Both the position numbers and the translations under genes were made by a program. Shown here in pieces: positions 55,401 to 60,864 of a stretch of DNA of 64,000 nt. Location of the stretch: NCBI GenBank assembly GCA_964035545.1, contig OZ037770.1, forward strand, positions 14,856,642-14,920,641, written 5' to 3'. This stretch comes from Bugula neritina (lineage: Eukaryota; Bryozoa; Gymnolaemata; Cheilostomatida; Bugulidae). The notes beneath the pieces were generated by a model. The model made no database searches. It was not told the DNA's origin and was given only the letters and a program-made list of their open reading frames with translations. Within the stretch, counting starts at the first letter, position 1. The number at the start of each line of letters is the position of its first letter.

Positions 55401-58225
55401 TTATACTGTGGATATATATCATAACTTACTATATTGTACTATAGAAGTTATATGATTTTGTAATTCTGTAATTTGTTTCACTTCAATTTATTGTCCTTTA
55501 TTTTATGTGTTATATTGCATTACATTGCAATATATTATTTTGTATCGCAATGCTTTATATTTTAATGTAGTGCAGTGTAATGCATTTTATTGCACTACAA
55601 TACACCGCAATACAATATATTACACTGAACTATATTTCAGACGTAACCATGCAGGAGGAGGAAGTAAGCTACAAGTTTAGCCTAAGATTCGACGCAGACT
55701 ACTCCATGTATGCTGAGGACCAAGAAGACATCGTTGAGGCCTCATTCTATAACTTCCTTCTCTCCATTGATGATTCGGCCAGATATCACGACTTTTCCAT
55801 CAGTGAGGGTGAGGCAACTCTATATTCTACCTGACGTATGCTTCAATTATATAAACTGAATTTTTATAAAACAAAAAATTCAGGCAAATATTCTATTTAT
55901 TGGGCTACAAGGGTTTTTATAATGTCATTAGTTACAAACCCGTTGGTTTTTAAATATTCTTATGAGCTATTTGAATGAAATTTGTTTACATTCTATACAA
56001 TGTAATAAAACATATCATTATGTAGTCAAATTACAAAACTGTTTTCCTTTTTTCTCTTTGGTTTGAAATATGTATCTATATCCTCACACATACGCATGCA
56101 TAATGTCTCGGTTTCCAGGAAGTATATGTATGTATATAAATATATATAATGTCTCGGTTTTCAGGAAGTATCCTCATAGATTTCTGGGCTTCGGGAGAGA
56201 CCGAGGCACTATTGACTATCATCGACACAATCGAAGGCTCCGTTGTCAACGGAACATCTCTCAATCTGCCCGGGGTTGTCCTTGAGCTTGACAAGTACAT
56301 GAAACTGGATGACGTCGTGTACGGTGGCCTTGATGGGGTGAGTAGTTTCTATTGTTTGTGGCGTCTCATGCTAGTCACAGCTGTTTACTCTTACCATAAG
56401 CCAGGAAATGTAGAGCTATTGTGATTAATCAGTGCAATCATGCTTTATGGTATCTCGAAATGACAATGCCCTAGTTTTTGTTTGGGGTAGGATATCGCGA
56501 AACTCCACTAACATGCAGACTGTGTTATGCGTAGTGGAATATGTATGAAATGCATGTCAATAGGGAATTTATTGTTACAGTTTTCATTTTTCCTTTTGCT
56601 GCATTTCAAATTTTGAAATAGTTAATCTGTTTTCCCATATTTTGATTGTAAAAAAGCGATTCTAGCAATTCTTAGTTGTATAATCTTTTGAACTGCTTGT
56701 AATTCTTTACAAAAGTTCAACCACCGGTACCTAAGCGCTGCTTAATAACTGTTGATATATATGAAGATCAAATATATTCGTGATCACTTTCTACATTGCA
56801 TACTTCTACTTCAGACCACAACTATCTCTACAACATCCGCAGATGTTGATGTTACTGCAGTAAGTCGTTGGACATCATTGTTTCTGGCACTGCTTGCTTA
56901 CACTTTCGTTACTTGTTTATCACCGTTTGGCCTTTGCTGATATATTTTGCATCCAAAAGGCGAACATTGTTAAAGTGGTTTAGTTTAGAGGACCTAGTAG
57001 TCACATTTTAAAGTATCGTAGCTTAATAGGCGAGTAGTATGTGCTATTCTAAGCATCTGAAACTGAAAATGTCGGCTCGTGGAAGTTCAACTTTGGCAAG
57101 TCATTTCTACCAAGGTTCAGGTAAACTATATGCTATGTAATGTAAGACAAATCAAAGTAAATTAATTGTTTGAAAAAAGTCGTTGAAACCTTCTATTTAT
57201 TATGGTTTATTATTATTTAATGCTATTTATTATTATAGGAAGTAAAATATAATTTTCATTTTCTTTCTGGTACAATCTAGGAAGTTAATTTGATTTTGCT
57301 AGCTTTTAATTATCAATTGCTTTGAAGTTGTTGATAGTTTAGCAGCGCTATTTTTTTTATATCATTATTATTTTATTTTCTTGTTTTATATAATTTATAC
57401 TTTAGTTCAGCTAATTTACTACAATATTAATGAAGCATGGAATGTCCTATTAAATTCGAAATTATTCAAAGTTTCTCTCATTTTGTAGTGCAGTTTTTAA
57501 TTAAAACAGTATTTTTATTTGAATCTTAAATATAAACTTGAAATATATTTGTAGAATGAGGATCCTACTTCTGCTGCTCGTGTCATCACCCCAATTATTG
57601 TAATTTCATTGCTGGTTACGCTTCTGGCTCTCTCTACGGCTATCATATGCTTTGTCAAGATCAAAACGCGCAAAAGTGAGTGAGCTACTGATTCATTAGT
57701 CTTTTATAATTGCTGATATGTGCTTCAATTTTAAACACGACTGCATCACAAATCAAATAAGGATGTTATGTTTTTATTTTTTTAGGATTGCAAAAAGTTG
57801 GAGATAGTGTGATCTACCCTTGTGAGTATCATGTTTAGTTTTAATTTCAATCCCAACCTCATTAATTTTATTATATATATTTAGTGAAAATGTAATAATA
57901 AAAATGCTATAATATTTCCACATCCAAAACTAGCTAATGATTATCATATTTTTTAAAATAGTGAAATTTTATTTAACTGCATATTTCTAGATAGTGGTTG
58001 TTTAAACAAACCATCTAATTTCTGAACGCTTCAATGGAATAAATTATCAGATATTTATCAAACCTACATTTATTTTATTATGGCACTAATGCTGGTGTTT
58101 ATTTCATAATGTTACAATATTTTTCTCTTACAGCCAAGATTGACGAGGAGTCTGCAGTGAACCTAAGATCCACCAGCAGGACCGAGTCTCCCATGGGCTA
58201 TGAAACCTATCAAACCAAATCATAA
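10362..58225 (+). CDS. PKHD1L1: fibrocystin-L (PKHD1L1)-like giant membrane receptor, 89 coding exons
   Basis: Eighty-nine exons were joined by eye; every junction keeps phase and all use GT-AG. The product is 4,578 aa (human PKHD1L1 is about 4,243). Domains in order are signal peptide (1-21), kringle (29-112), IPT repeats (113-417), PA14 (about 418-577), linker (577-1105), second IPT array with a cupredoxin-like insert (1118-2222), G8 (2223-2345), parallel beta-helix (2416-3028), G8 (3055-3195), second beta-helix (3235-3880), membrane-proximal region with a furin-type site (4038-4041), transmembrane helix (about 4506-4532) and a 46-residue tail. This order is that of fibrocystin-L and differs from fibrocystin in having PA14 and two G8 modules. 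Such proteins are very large surface proteins of cilia, stereocilia coat or immune cells; ligands are unknown. Sub-entries give exon coordinates. The kringle, and the alternative tail at 59200-59973, are unusual. Small exon-border errors are possible. Confidence 0.9.
12273..13431 (+). CDS. PKHD1L1: fibrocystin-L exons 2-3: kringle domain
   Basis: Exons 12273-12346 and 13251-13431 encode residues 28-112. Together they make one kringle: it opens with [13 protein letters not shown], continues with IPCQRWD, then NYCRNPD and PWCYTTDP, and closes with [10 protein letters not shown]. All six kringle cysteines are present, at C29, after IP, in YCRN, in WCY, in QTC and at C112. The intron splits the domain just after the second cysteine (PCQ|RWD). 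Kringles are disulphide-rich binding modules of blood proteases and receptors such as ROR. From memory, human fibrocystin-L goes straight from signal peptide to the first IPT, so this is a lineage addition or an ancestral domain lost elsewhere. Exon phases join signal peptide, kringle and IPT without a break, so this is one protein and not a neighbouring gene. Confidence 0.93.
13809..18323 (+). CDS. PKHD1L1: fibrocystin-L exons 4-10: N-terminal IPT/TIG repeats
   Basis: Exons are 13809-13883, 14005-14143, 14449-14560, 14917-15068, 17152-17199, 17801-17991 and 18126-18323 (residues 113-417). They encode three immunoglobulin-like IPT folds. The third is canonical, with [21 protein letters not shown] followed by [17 protein letters not shown]. 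The first two keep the PKHD1L1-specific wording, for example [22 protein letters not shown] and [16 protein letters not shown] repeats act as extracellular binding rods in this family and in plexins and Met. Intron 7 (15069-17151, 2.1 kb) is AT-rich; the open frames on either strand near 16530-16774 have no supporting motif. Introns 8, 9 and 10 contain tandem repeats, listed separately. Confidence 0.88.
17731..17790 (+). repeat. 12-bp tandem repeat in intron 8
   Basis: Five clean copies of ACATGCTATAAC, with diverged relatives upstream from about 17640. The array ends 10 bases before the exon 9 acceptor, so it occupies the branch point and polypyrimidine zone. Confidence 0.85.
17992..18118 (+). 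repeat. 34-bp repeat that begins at the exon 9 splice donor
   Basis: Units begin at 17992, 18026, 18060 and 18094, an exact 34-bp period. Each starts with a donor-like word: GTGAGTCGCC, GTAAGTCGCC, GTAAGTTGCC and GTAAATCATC. The first GT is the authentic exon 9 donor. The rest of the unit reads TTTCCTGTTGTAAACT. The array fills almost the whole 134-bp intron. Use of the second donor would add 34 nt and create TAA at the junction with exon 10. Confidence 0.92.
18324..18594 (+). repeat. 38-bp minisatellite starting at the exon 10 donor
   Basis: About seven copies of a 38-bp unit containing GGGCTTATACAGTAG and GGAGAGATATGAT. The core GGGCTTATAC recurs at 18333, 18371 and 18409. The authentic donor GTAGGTGCAGGG is the left end of the first unit; later units read GTGTAGGG or GTGCAGGG there, so the donor strength is only partly copied. 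Confidence 0.9.
18886..21692 (+). CDS. PKHD1L1: fibrocystin-L exons 11-16: PA14 domain
   Basis: Exons are 18886-18971, 19420-19562, 20040-20106, 20378-20470, 21018-21105 and 21510-21692 (residues 418-637). The stretch begins [10 protein letters not shown], a family-specific join after the third IPT. It then reads like a PA14 beta-barrel: an opening strand with tryptophan (MFWSDGAYW), [25 protein letters not shown], and later [20 protein letters not shown]. The [11 protein letters not shown] piece matches the PA14 motif in which two aspartates precede a hydrophobic strand. In this family PA14 is thought to bind glycans, but no ligand is proven. Exon 16 leaves the barrel and enters the linker. 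Introns hold a TACAATAT repeat (19033-19300), a 36-bp donor repeat (20462-20680) and a GTGA tract after exon 16. Confidence 0.85.
19033..19300 (+). repeat. TTACTACAATATA tandem repeat in intron 11
   Basis: Degenerate 12-14 bp units of the TTACTACAATATA and TTACTACATTGTA type, about 20 copies. All three forward frames stay open through it, giving tyrosine- and isoleucine-rich spurious reading frames that are not genes. It starts 60 bp after the exon 11 donor. Confidence 0.9.
20462..20680 (+). repeat. 36-bp repeat copying the exon 14 splice donor
   Basis: Donor words begin at 20471, 20507, 20543, 20579, 20615 and 20651, an exact 36-bp period. Five read GTAAGATAAC and the last GTGAGACAAC. The first is the authentic donor. 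In three copies (20543, 20579, 20615) the homology runs back into the exon: coding TATGGAG before the donor is matched by TGTGGAG or TATGGAG. The reading frame meets TAA at once (GTA AGA TAA), so any downstream donor would truncate the protein. Confidence 0.95.
21720..22066 (+). repeat. (GTGA)n microsatellite in intron 16
   Basis: About 350 bases of GTGA repeats with GTCA, GTGG and GTGT variants, including an early stretch of GTGAGTCA units at about 21767-21820. The authentic exon 16 donor at 21693 is GTGAGTCAGTC, the same word. Every register of the tract contains consensus GTGAGT. The minus-strand open frame across it (threonine-histidine-serine-leucine repeats) is not a gene. Confidence 0.95.
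22344..26087 (+). CDS. PKHD1L1: fibrocystin-L exons 17-26: linker between PA14 and second IPT array
   Basis: Exons are 22344-22484, 22756-22922, 23033-23132, 23527-23630, 23881-23993, 24235-24401, 24634-24807, 25061-25182, 25615-25779 and 25936-26087 (residues 637-1105). No named domain is clear to me. Family-specific words appear in the expected order, among them [30 protein letters not shown] and [12 protein letters not shown] (the last resembles WTYTCIDLLDL of the human protein). Two tandem halves sharing a [17 protein letters not shown]-like core suggest a repeated beta fold. Exon 21 uses the less common donor GTCAGT. Exon 23 was started at 24634 because the upstream acceptor at 24605 would create an immediate TGA across the junction. 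This acceptor choice is the least certain in the model. Confidence 0.75.
23163..23300 (+). repeat. AGT/ACT trinucleotide-like tract in intron 19
   Basis: A tract of AGTAGT, AGTACTAGT and ACTAGC words beginning about 30 bases after the exon 19 donor. AGTACT and ACTAGT are self-complementary, so the tract can form short hairpins. No function is apparent. Confidence 0.8.
26276..28534 (+). CDS. PKHD1L1: fibrocystin-L exons 27-31: second IPT array, first part
   Basis: Exons are 26276-26349, 26603-27121, 27302-27512, 27755-27875 and 28414-28534 (residues 1106-1454). Four IPT folds follow one another. Their openings are [57 protein letters not shown] and [18 protein letters not shown]. Each keeps the glycine-rich turn and, in most, the CxxxxxxxxxxxxC pair of the second half. 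Exon 28, at 519 nt, is the longest of the gene and carries nearly two IPT units. The preceding [10 protein letters not shown] motif is conserved in vertebrate PKHD1L1 just before the array. Exon borders mostly fall inside the GTGF turn at phase 1, as expected if IPT units multiplied by exon shuffling. Confidence 0.9.
28869..30624 (+). CDS. PKHD1L1: fibrocystin-L exons 32-36: cupredoxin-like insert within the IPT array
   Basis: Exons are 28869-28932, 29309-29427, 29670-29846, 30039-30224 and 30485-30624 (residues 1455-1683). After [20 protein letters not shown] comes a plastocyanin-like pattern: IVRFQW, a spacer with [13 protein letters not shown], then [18 protein letters not shown] and a closing GQVTVEA strand. 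The position where blue-copper proteins carry cysteine is occupied by threonine, so a copper site is unlikely. Vertebrate PKHD1L1 has the same module after a GLGYAW motif. Residues 1575-1683 continue with a diverged IPT-like segment holding several cysteines. The exon 34 donor could be at 29840 or 29846 (GTTCAG or GTACTT), a two-residue difference. I chose 29846. Confidence 0.75.
30240..30400 (+). repeat. AT-rich degenerate palindromic tract in intron 35
   Basis: The sequence is almost only A and T, with alternating ATATAT, TATAT and GTTATGTATATCATAAC-like inverted words. It can fold into hairpins but shows no gene or clear repeat unit. Confidence 0.6.
31049..35535 (+). CDS. PKHD1L1: fibrocystin-L exons 37-46: second IPT array, second part
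   Basis: Exons are 31049-31193, 31565-31797, 31942-32131, 32551-32726, 33096-33221, 33495-33588, 33980-34153, 34318-34467, 34769-34946 and 35385-35535 (residues 1684-2222). At least six IPT units are readable from their openings: [95 protein letters not shown] and [18 protein letters not shown]. Most have the cysteine pair and the TEI.C motif of the fold. Units are usually split by a phase 1 intron in the GxGF turn. Exon 43 is followed by a 17-bp repeat of its own splice donor. The array leads directly into the first G8 domain. Confidence 0.88.
34147..34215 (+). repeat. 17-bp repeat carrying both donor and acceptor words, after exon 43
   Basis: The unit GTAACTTGTCTGTGCAG is repeated with an exact 17-bp period; GT begins at 34154, 34171, 34188 and 34205. 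The first is the authentic exon 43 donor, preceded by coding CACAG. Every unit ends in TGTGCAG or TGTACAG, so each contains a donor GTAACT and an acceptor-like pyrimidine-AG. Confidence 0.92.
35807..37371 (+). CDS. PKHD1L1: fibrocystin-L exons 47-49: first G8 domain
   Basis: Exons are 35807-35963, 36575-36784 and 37155-37371 (residues 2223-2416). The G8 pattern is clear: [20 protein letters not shown] followed by [16 protein letters not shown], then [20 protein letters not shown] and [13 protein letters not shown]. Conserved glycines, the WGG and the GD.VVIP motif are all present. After the G8 fold come [10 protein letters not shown] and the [21 protein letters not shown] strand typical of the G8 to beta-helix join in CEMIP, TMEM2 and PKHD1L1. 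The exon 48 donor is the weak GTCTGT. The exon 49 donor is GTTAGT and begins a 25-bp repeat. Confidence 0.9.
35990..36300 (+). repeat. (CACT/ATTC)n microsatellite in intron 47
   Basis: Degenerate tetranucleotide tract of CACTCACT, CATTCATT and CAATGACT words beginning about 25 bases after the exon 47 donor. It is the complementary type of the GTGA tract in intron 16. The serine- and histidine-rich open frames across it are not genes. Confidence 0.9.
37372..37562 (+). repeat. 25-bp repeat copying the exon 49 splice donor
   Basis: Units begin at 37372, 37397, 37422, 37447, 37472, 37497, 37522 and 37547, an exact 25-bp period. Each begins GTTTGTGT or GTTAGT and continues ATTTCCTCCTTGCGA. The first GT is the authentic donor, and the coding end CTCGA matches the TTGCGA that precedes each later copy. 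The copy at 37522 has the same GTTAGT as the true donor; the others read GTTTGT. The coding frame stays open through the entire array. Confidence 0.95.
37799..43230 (+). CDS. PKHD1L1: fibrocystin-L exons 50-59: first parallel beta-helix (PbH1) region
   Basis: Exons are 37799-38119, 38409-38613, 38877-39105, 39397-39575, 39985-40170, 40438-40579, 41106-41304, 41560-41660, 42485-42585 and 43059-43230 (residues 2416-3028). Landmarks are [15 protein letters not shown], then [19 protein letters not shown] with [20 protein letters not shown] and [12 protein letters not shown]. These are the signature strands shared with CEMIP, TMEM2 and PKHD1L1. Further rungs include [16 protein letters not shown] and FHSN-like [17 protein letters not shown]. 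In CEMIP and TMEM2 this fold goes with hyaluronan processing; for PKHD1L1 no enzyme activity is established and I infer none. Intron 57 contains a 16-bp minisatellite just upstream of exon 58. Confidence 0.9.
42095..42441 (+). repeat. 16-bp minisatellite in intron 57
   Basis: About 21 copies of GTGTAGGTAGATGAAA, with GGAA, AGATAAGA and TTAAA variants at the 3' end of the unit. The array ends about 40 bp before the exon 58 acceptor. Each unit contains TAG|GTAGAT, which resembles a donor preceded by AG. The minus-strand open frame across it is a repeat artefact. Confidence 0.95.
43398..45023 (+). CDS. PKHD1L1: fibrocystin-L exons 60-63: proline-rich linker and second G8 domain
   Basis: Exons are 43398-43631, 43929-44091, 44396-44490 and 44896-45023 (residues 3029-3235). 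A proline-rich joint ([17 protein letters not shown], about 3070) leads into the second G8 domain. Its marks are [17 protein letters not shown] followed by [44 protein letters not shown] and [20 protein letters not shown]. The GD.VVIP motif of the first G8 is replaced by ASEVVVPFG. The segment ends with [20 protein letters not shown], the expected bridge to the next beta-helix. Two G8 modules separate fibrocystin-L and fibrocystin from single-G8 CEMIP and TMEM2. Confidence 0.88.
45040..45300 (+). repeat. TTATATTGTATTTA tract in intron 63
   Basis: AT-rich tandem array of TTATTATATTGTATT words starting about 18 bases after the exon 63 donor and decaying near 45300. All three forward frames remain open across it, giving tyrosine- and isoleucine-rich spurious products. 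Confidence 0.9.
45420..50532 (+). CDS. PKHD1L1: fibrocystin-L exons 64-74: second parallel beta-helix region
   Basis: Exons are 45420-45543, 46114-46302, 46730-46963, 47350-47510, 47796-47958, 48126-48299, 48575-48799, 49037-49214, 49534-49619, 50025-50165 and 50275-50532 (residues 3235-3879). It repeats the plan of the first helix: [52 protein letters not shown] and [20 protein letters not shown]. The RYPIHFH signature of the first copy is degenerate here (YAVAYVG), as also seems true of other family members. Later landmarks are [56 protein letters not shown] and [20 protein letters not shown]. Introns 64, 67 and 71 hold tandem repeats. Confidence 0.88.
45735..45990 (+). repeat. about 22-bp AT-rich repeat in intron 64
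   Basis: Around eleven diverged copies of a unit like TATAGATTCTATAATATAG. It is part of the intron between exons 64 and 65. A relative of the same word is seen near 46620-46690 in intron 65. Confidence 0.85.
47511..47752 (+). repeat. 14-bp repeat starting at the exon 67 donor
   Basis: About 17 copies of GTTACTAGTATATA. The authentic donor is ATA|GTTAGTTACTAG, so the array begins at the splice site, with one extra GTTA. The coding end AATATA matches the GTATATA that precedes each later GTTACT. Confidence 0.92.
49255..49485 (+). repeat. degenerate TTGCTAGTTACTAG tract in intron 71
   Basis: Irregular 7-bp words (TAGTTGC, TAGTTAC, CAATTGC) fill most of the intron between exons 71 and 72. The unit is close to that of the repeat in intron 67. 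Confidence 0.8.
50797..56859 (+). CDS. PKHD1L1: fibrocystin-L exons 75-86: membrane-proximal region with furin-type site
   Basis: Exons are 50797-50993, 51273-51375, 51762-51980, 52222-52401, 52945-53102, 53437-53620, 54119-54318, 54841-54983, 55164-55243, 55641-55808, 56165-56337 and 56815-56859 (residues 3880-4496). Exon 77 reads like a SEA-type fold: [18 protein letters not shown], then [18 protein letters not shown] followed by [14 protein letters not shown] at residues 4038-4041 fits the proprotein convertase consensus, and fibrocystin is known to be cleaved by such an enzyme. Exons 78-85 carry beta-rich repeats, among them [19 protein letters not shown] and a [19 protein letters not shown] segment with alternating strands. 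Exon 86 is a short threonine-rich stalk ([15 protein letters not shown]) before the membrane and ends in phase 0. Exact domain limits here are uncertain. Confidence 0.8.
51655..51760 (+). repeat. 21-bp repeat running into the exon 77 acceptor
   Basis: Four to five copies of GGTCTAATGTATCACCCTATT. The last copy degenerates to GGTCTATTGTGTCACAG, which is the authentic exon 77 acceptor, so the 3' splice site appears to derive from, or be copied into, a repeat unit. Confidence 0.88.
52395..52735 (+). repeat. 40-bp repeat copying the exon 78 splice donor
   Basis: Donor GTs recur at 52402, 52442, 52482, 52522, 52562, 52602, 52642, 52682 and 52722, an exact 40-bp period. The exon end ACCAGAAA before the first GTATGT is matched by ACCAGAGA or ACCAGAAA before each later GTATA. 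The unit otherwise reads CTGTTAGTTATATCTGTGTG. Use of the second donor would meet TAG within the first copy. Confidence 0.96.
52803..52925 (+). repeat. 42-bp repeat upstream of exon 79
   Basis: Three copies of a unit opening TAGTCTGTATATTGTATAGA and closing AAAGAGTATAATATACA. It follows the donor-derived 40-bp repeat in the same intron and ends about 20 bases before the exon 79 acceptor. Confidence 0.9.
53103..53345 (+). repeat. 26-bp repeat starting at the exon 79 donor
   Basis: The authentic donor GTAAGTAGTACTCACT is a shortened first copy. From 53119 follow about nine copies of GTTAGTAGTAATCACTATCA plus GTCACT, period 26. Most copies keep a GTTAGT word. Confidence 0.92.
53905..54106 (+). 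repeat. 16-bp repeat upstream of exon 81
   Basis: About twelve copies of CTACACTGTACACCAT, with ACGTCAC and ACATCAT variants. The array ends 12 bases before the exon 81 acceptor TCTGGCAG. Confidence 0.93.
54335..54455 (+). repeat. 29-bp repeat in intron 81
   Basis: Four copies of a 29-bp unit built on AGGTCATGTGACTTCTGAAT and CTCTTGATC. The word GGTCATGTGATC also occurs singly at about 3081 and 5170 in the TCP11-like gene, so it may be a dispersed fragment. Each unit contains AGGTCATG, a poor donor. Confidence 0.9.
55010..55135 (+). repeat. 15-bp repeat in intron 82
   Basis: About eight copies of TAGTAGAGATACTTG, starting roughly 27 bases after the exon 82 donor and ending about 25 bases before the exon 83 acceptor. 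Confidence 0.9.
57555..58225 (+). CDS. PKHD1L1: fibrocystin-L exons 87-89: transmembrane helix and tail A
   Basis: Exons are 57555-57675, 57786-57821 and 58134-58225 (residues 4497-4578). Exon 87 joins exon 86 in phase 0 and encodes [10 protein letters not shown] followed by a 26-residue hydrophobic segment ending FVKIKTRK, a stop-transfer signal. The cytoplasmic tail is short and includes [20 protein letters not shown] and ends YETYQTKS. It offers several serine, threonine and tyrosine sites but no motif that I can name. TAA is at 58223-58225 and AATAAA at 58411. An intron border of type T|CCAAG opens the last exon, as in the second cassette downstream. Confidence 0.88.
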
Positions 58226-58410
58226 TTTCTATGGACGCTTGATTTTCAGATGATTTATTTTATTTTTTTACCTTTTTTATTTTTAGAAGAATGTCTTGTT
58301 TTTCTTTTTCTGAAATGTTTTTTCTGAATCTTGACTTTTGGAACTTGAATTTTTTTATTCTTCAACTGTAAGAATAATTTGCTTTACTGTATTTTTCTTC
58401 TCTATTTCTG

Positions 58411-58416
58411 AATAAA
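58411..58416 (+). terminator. poly(A) signal for tail A transcript
   Basis: A canonical AATAAA lies 186 bases after the TAA stop of tail A. It would end the transcript before the second cassette at 59200. Confidence 0.65.
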
Positions 58417-59199
58417 ATGCATTTCAGATGTTGCAGTGAGTTTCACTCTATTCGGTTTCAAGCAAATTAGCTTTGACTTCTTGGCTGTATGTTTTATCAG
58501 TCTTTATGTGTGTCTGTTTTTTTAATTAACAGAGAAAACGTGGGTTCAACAGCTTTTTGTGATTTCTGTAACATATAAAATATCTAAAACTAATTGTTTG
58601 GCATGTGATCGTACAACTCTTGAGCCCTATCAAAGCTCAAAGCTTGTGAAATTACAAAACCTGAAGCCAGAGATGATTCATTAGTGTCATTATATATTAT
58701 ATGCACCTGTTTGGATACATTATACCATGAATGATTTTTGTCGGTTGCTGGAACATTTGGTTATAGGTAACAAAGCATAGTAGTGGATGAACTAGTTGTC
58801 TTATTCCAATTAGTAGCATCAGTTTTATTTGATGCAAATGTTTATTGGGTTGAGTACTCTGGGTGAGAATGTTTCAATGGTATGAATTACGAGATACCTT
58901 GATACAAGTTTAAACTAGTTGTAGTAGTATATATATTTAGCTCTGTATTTGCTTGCAATAATGATTACATACCTATCTAGTAAGTATGAATTATTCACAC
59001 TGTTTTCTAGAAAAAAGATTTTTAGCAATGCTACTTTTATTAGGACAATCCTTACTACTGCAAGTCGACAGTAACTAAGTATTGTGCTCCTATCTTTTTT
59101 TTATATTGAAAAGCTGGTTTTATTGTGACAAACGTAAATTTTAAGAGTTCGCATTTACCTATCACCTCAGTAAGATATTTTCTTCGATCTACTTTCCAG

Positions 59200-59973
59200 G
59201 CAGAGGAAATTGATGAAGTGGAAACAACTACCCTGGATGTAGCCAAGCCAAACCAAACAACCATCATCATAGCTGTGGTCATTTCTGCTACCCTCGTCTT
59301 GGTTGCTGCAGTCATCCTTATAGTTGTCATTTCCAAGAAGAAGTCGTGTGAGTCTTATAGAATTATGTGTTACTACATCCTGCCGAGAAATCCGATGCAA
59401 TCTGTTAACTAGTTAGATTAGCTATTATCTATAGACTATTTGAAACTTGTATACTCAAACGATATTGCTTTACAATAAATTTTATGCGAGCATATCTTGA
59501 ATTGATTCGGAATTTCTAAAAGCTTACTGATAAAGTTCCAGTTTGCTTTGAATTACACGGGGTTATAAAACTAATATAGTAATTATTGCTAACTTTCATA
59601 ACATGCTATTCTTAATCACTAAGCTGGTTTGAAATTTTAAGCTTTTAAGCTATTTAGTTATTATATTTTTAGCATAAATTTGTGCATATATTCAGCAGCC
59701 AAAACTGCATTTTGGTAAAAAAGATTGACAACGTTCACAGCAGATAGGTCATATTTTTCTTTTGTTGGCTTAAACTAAAAAAATAAGATTTAACGTAAAC
59801 TGTGAACAATATGATGCTTCATTATACATAGTTGAAAATTATTATCTGAACTTTTAGCCAAGACCTATCACAGCGATACTGAAATGAGAGCTGGTGTCAG
59901 TGGAACTACCCCGCCTCCAGAAAATTCTGCAGCACCCACTCCAAAGGGAGAAGCTCCAACTAAATCGGCTTAG
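59200..59973 (+). CDS. PKHD1L1: probable alternative C-terminal cassette: transmembrane helix and tail B
   Basis: Two exons, 59200-59347 and 59858-59973, form an in-frame 87-residue C-terminus. The acceptor TTTCCAG|GCAGAGG opens in phase 0, so exon 85 or 86 can splice to it directly. It encodes an acidic stalk (AEEIDEVETTTLDVAKPNQT), a hydrophobic helix of about 23 residues ending VVISKKKS, and a tail with PPPENSAAPTPKGEAPTKSA. The donor is T|GTGAGT and the last exon begins CCAAG, exactly as in tail A; both tails end with a TKS. TAG is at 59971-59973 and AATAAA at 60183. There is no signal peptide or upstream exon of its own, so a separate gene is unlikely. Without transcripts, an unused duplicated relic remains possible. 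Confidence 0.7.
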
Positions 59974-60182
59974 AGAAATACAAAGTCTATGAAAGACAAC
60001 TTACTCTCCATATCTCTTGACTCAAGTTACTAAGCTTTTCGTGTACTATTGTAATGTGTGACTGTTTTCTTGCTTTTTTATTGGTAATGTGCATATCCGT
60101 CCATATTAACAAAGATGTTTATTTTTAACAAGCTTTTTATGTTTTTTTACCAAGCTAAAGATAAATTGTTTTATTTTTAACA

Positions 60183-60188
60183 AATAAA
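60183..60188 (+). terminator. poly(A) signal for tail B transcript
   Basis: AATAAA about 210 bases after the tail B stop, in an AT-rich stretch. It supports tail B as a genuine terminal exon. Confidence 0.6.
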
Positions 60189-60864
60189 GTTTTGTATTGC
60201 AAATGAATATCTTGTAACAATCAACTTGAAGTTTCTTTAGAAATGCTCAATACTCTACCGCAGTTTAAAGTTAATCATAAGTGGTAACTTCGTAACATAA
60301 ATCAGCAACTAACTGATTTTTCATAGGAGTAGATAACTCTAACAGTAGCATAGCTACCATTCAATCACGAAATCAATAACCAAATAGCAGCTCAATAATT
60401 CACTAACAAATCAATAACACCAAGCTATAACTAAAGCTGCCTGAGAGCTACAGTTAGTTCCTAATAAAGAAACACACCAATAGAAAGCAACGCATGCCTT
60501 ACAGCTGCCCGTTCAAAGTTTTCTAAGCACTTTCTAGATACAATAAGTAATATAATTGACCAGGAGCTTAATTATAGGACTTTGCTTTACTATATACTGT
60601 ATATCATCTATATATCTATCTAAAACCTGTACAATCTATTTCTTTATGGTAGATTCTACCGCAAGAATAGCTATATTGTAATAATCAATAAGCTGAATAG
60701 ATGTTAGTATAGAAAGAAAGCTTTATTAAAGAGTTGCTATACAGTTATTACAGCATCAGCAATTCAGACGGACAGAAAACTGCTCAGAGGCTAATTCGCT
60801 CTTTAGTTAAACTAGTAGCTGAATAGTTAACGAGTTGTCTAATTAGCTTATTCTGATTCTGAAG
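60189..60864. other. intergenic region and presumed Fringe promoter and 5' UTR
   Basis: About 680 bases between the tail B poly(A) signal and the Fringe start codon. The sequence is AT-rich with AATAAC and CAATAA words. I see no exon and no recognisable core promoter. Confidence 0.4.

Noticed and set aside
59200-59973. A separate small membrane-protein gene downstream of fibrocystin-L
   Set aside because: There is no start codon, signal peptide or promoter-like sequence; the first exon has a good acceptor in phase 0 and the same architecture as the tail A cassette.
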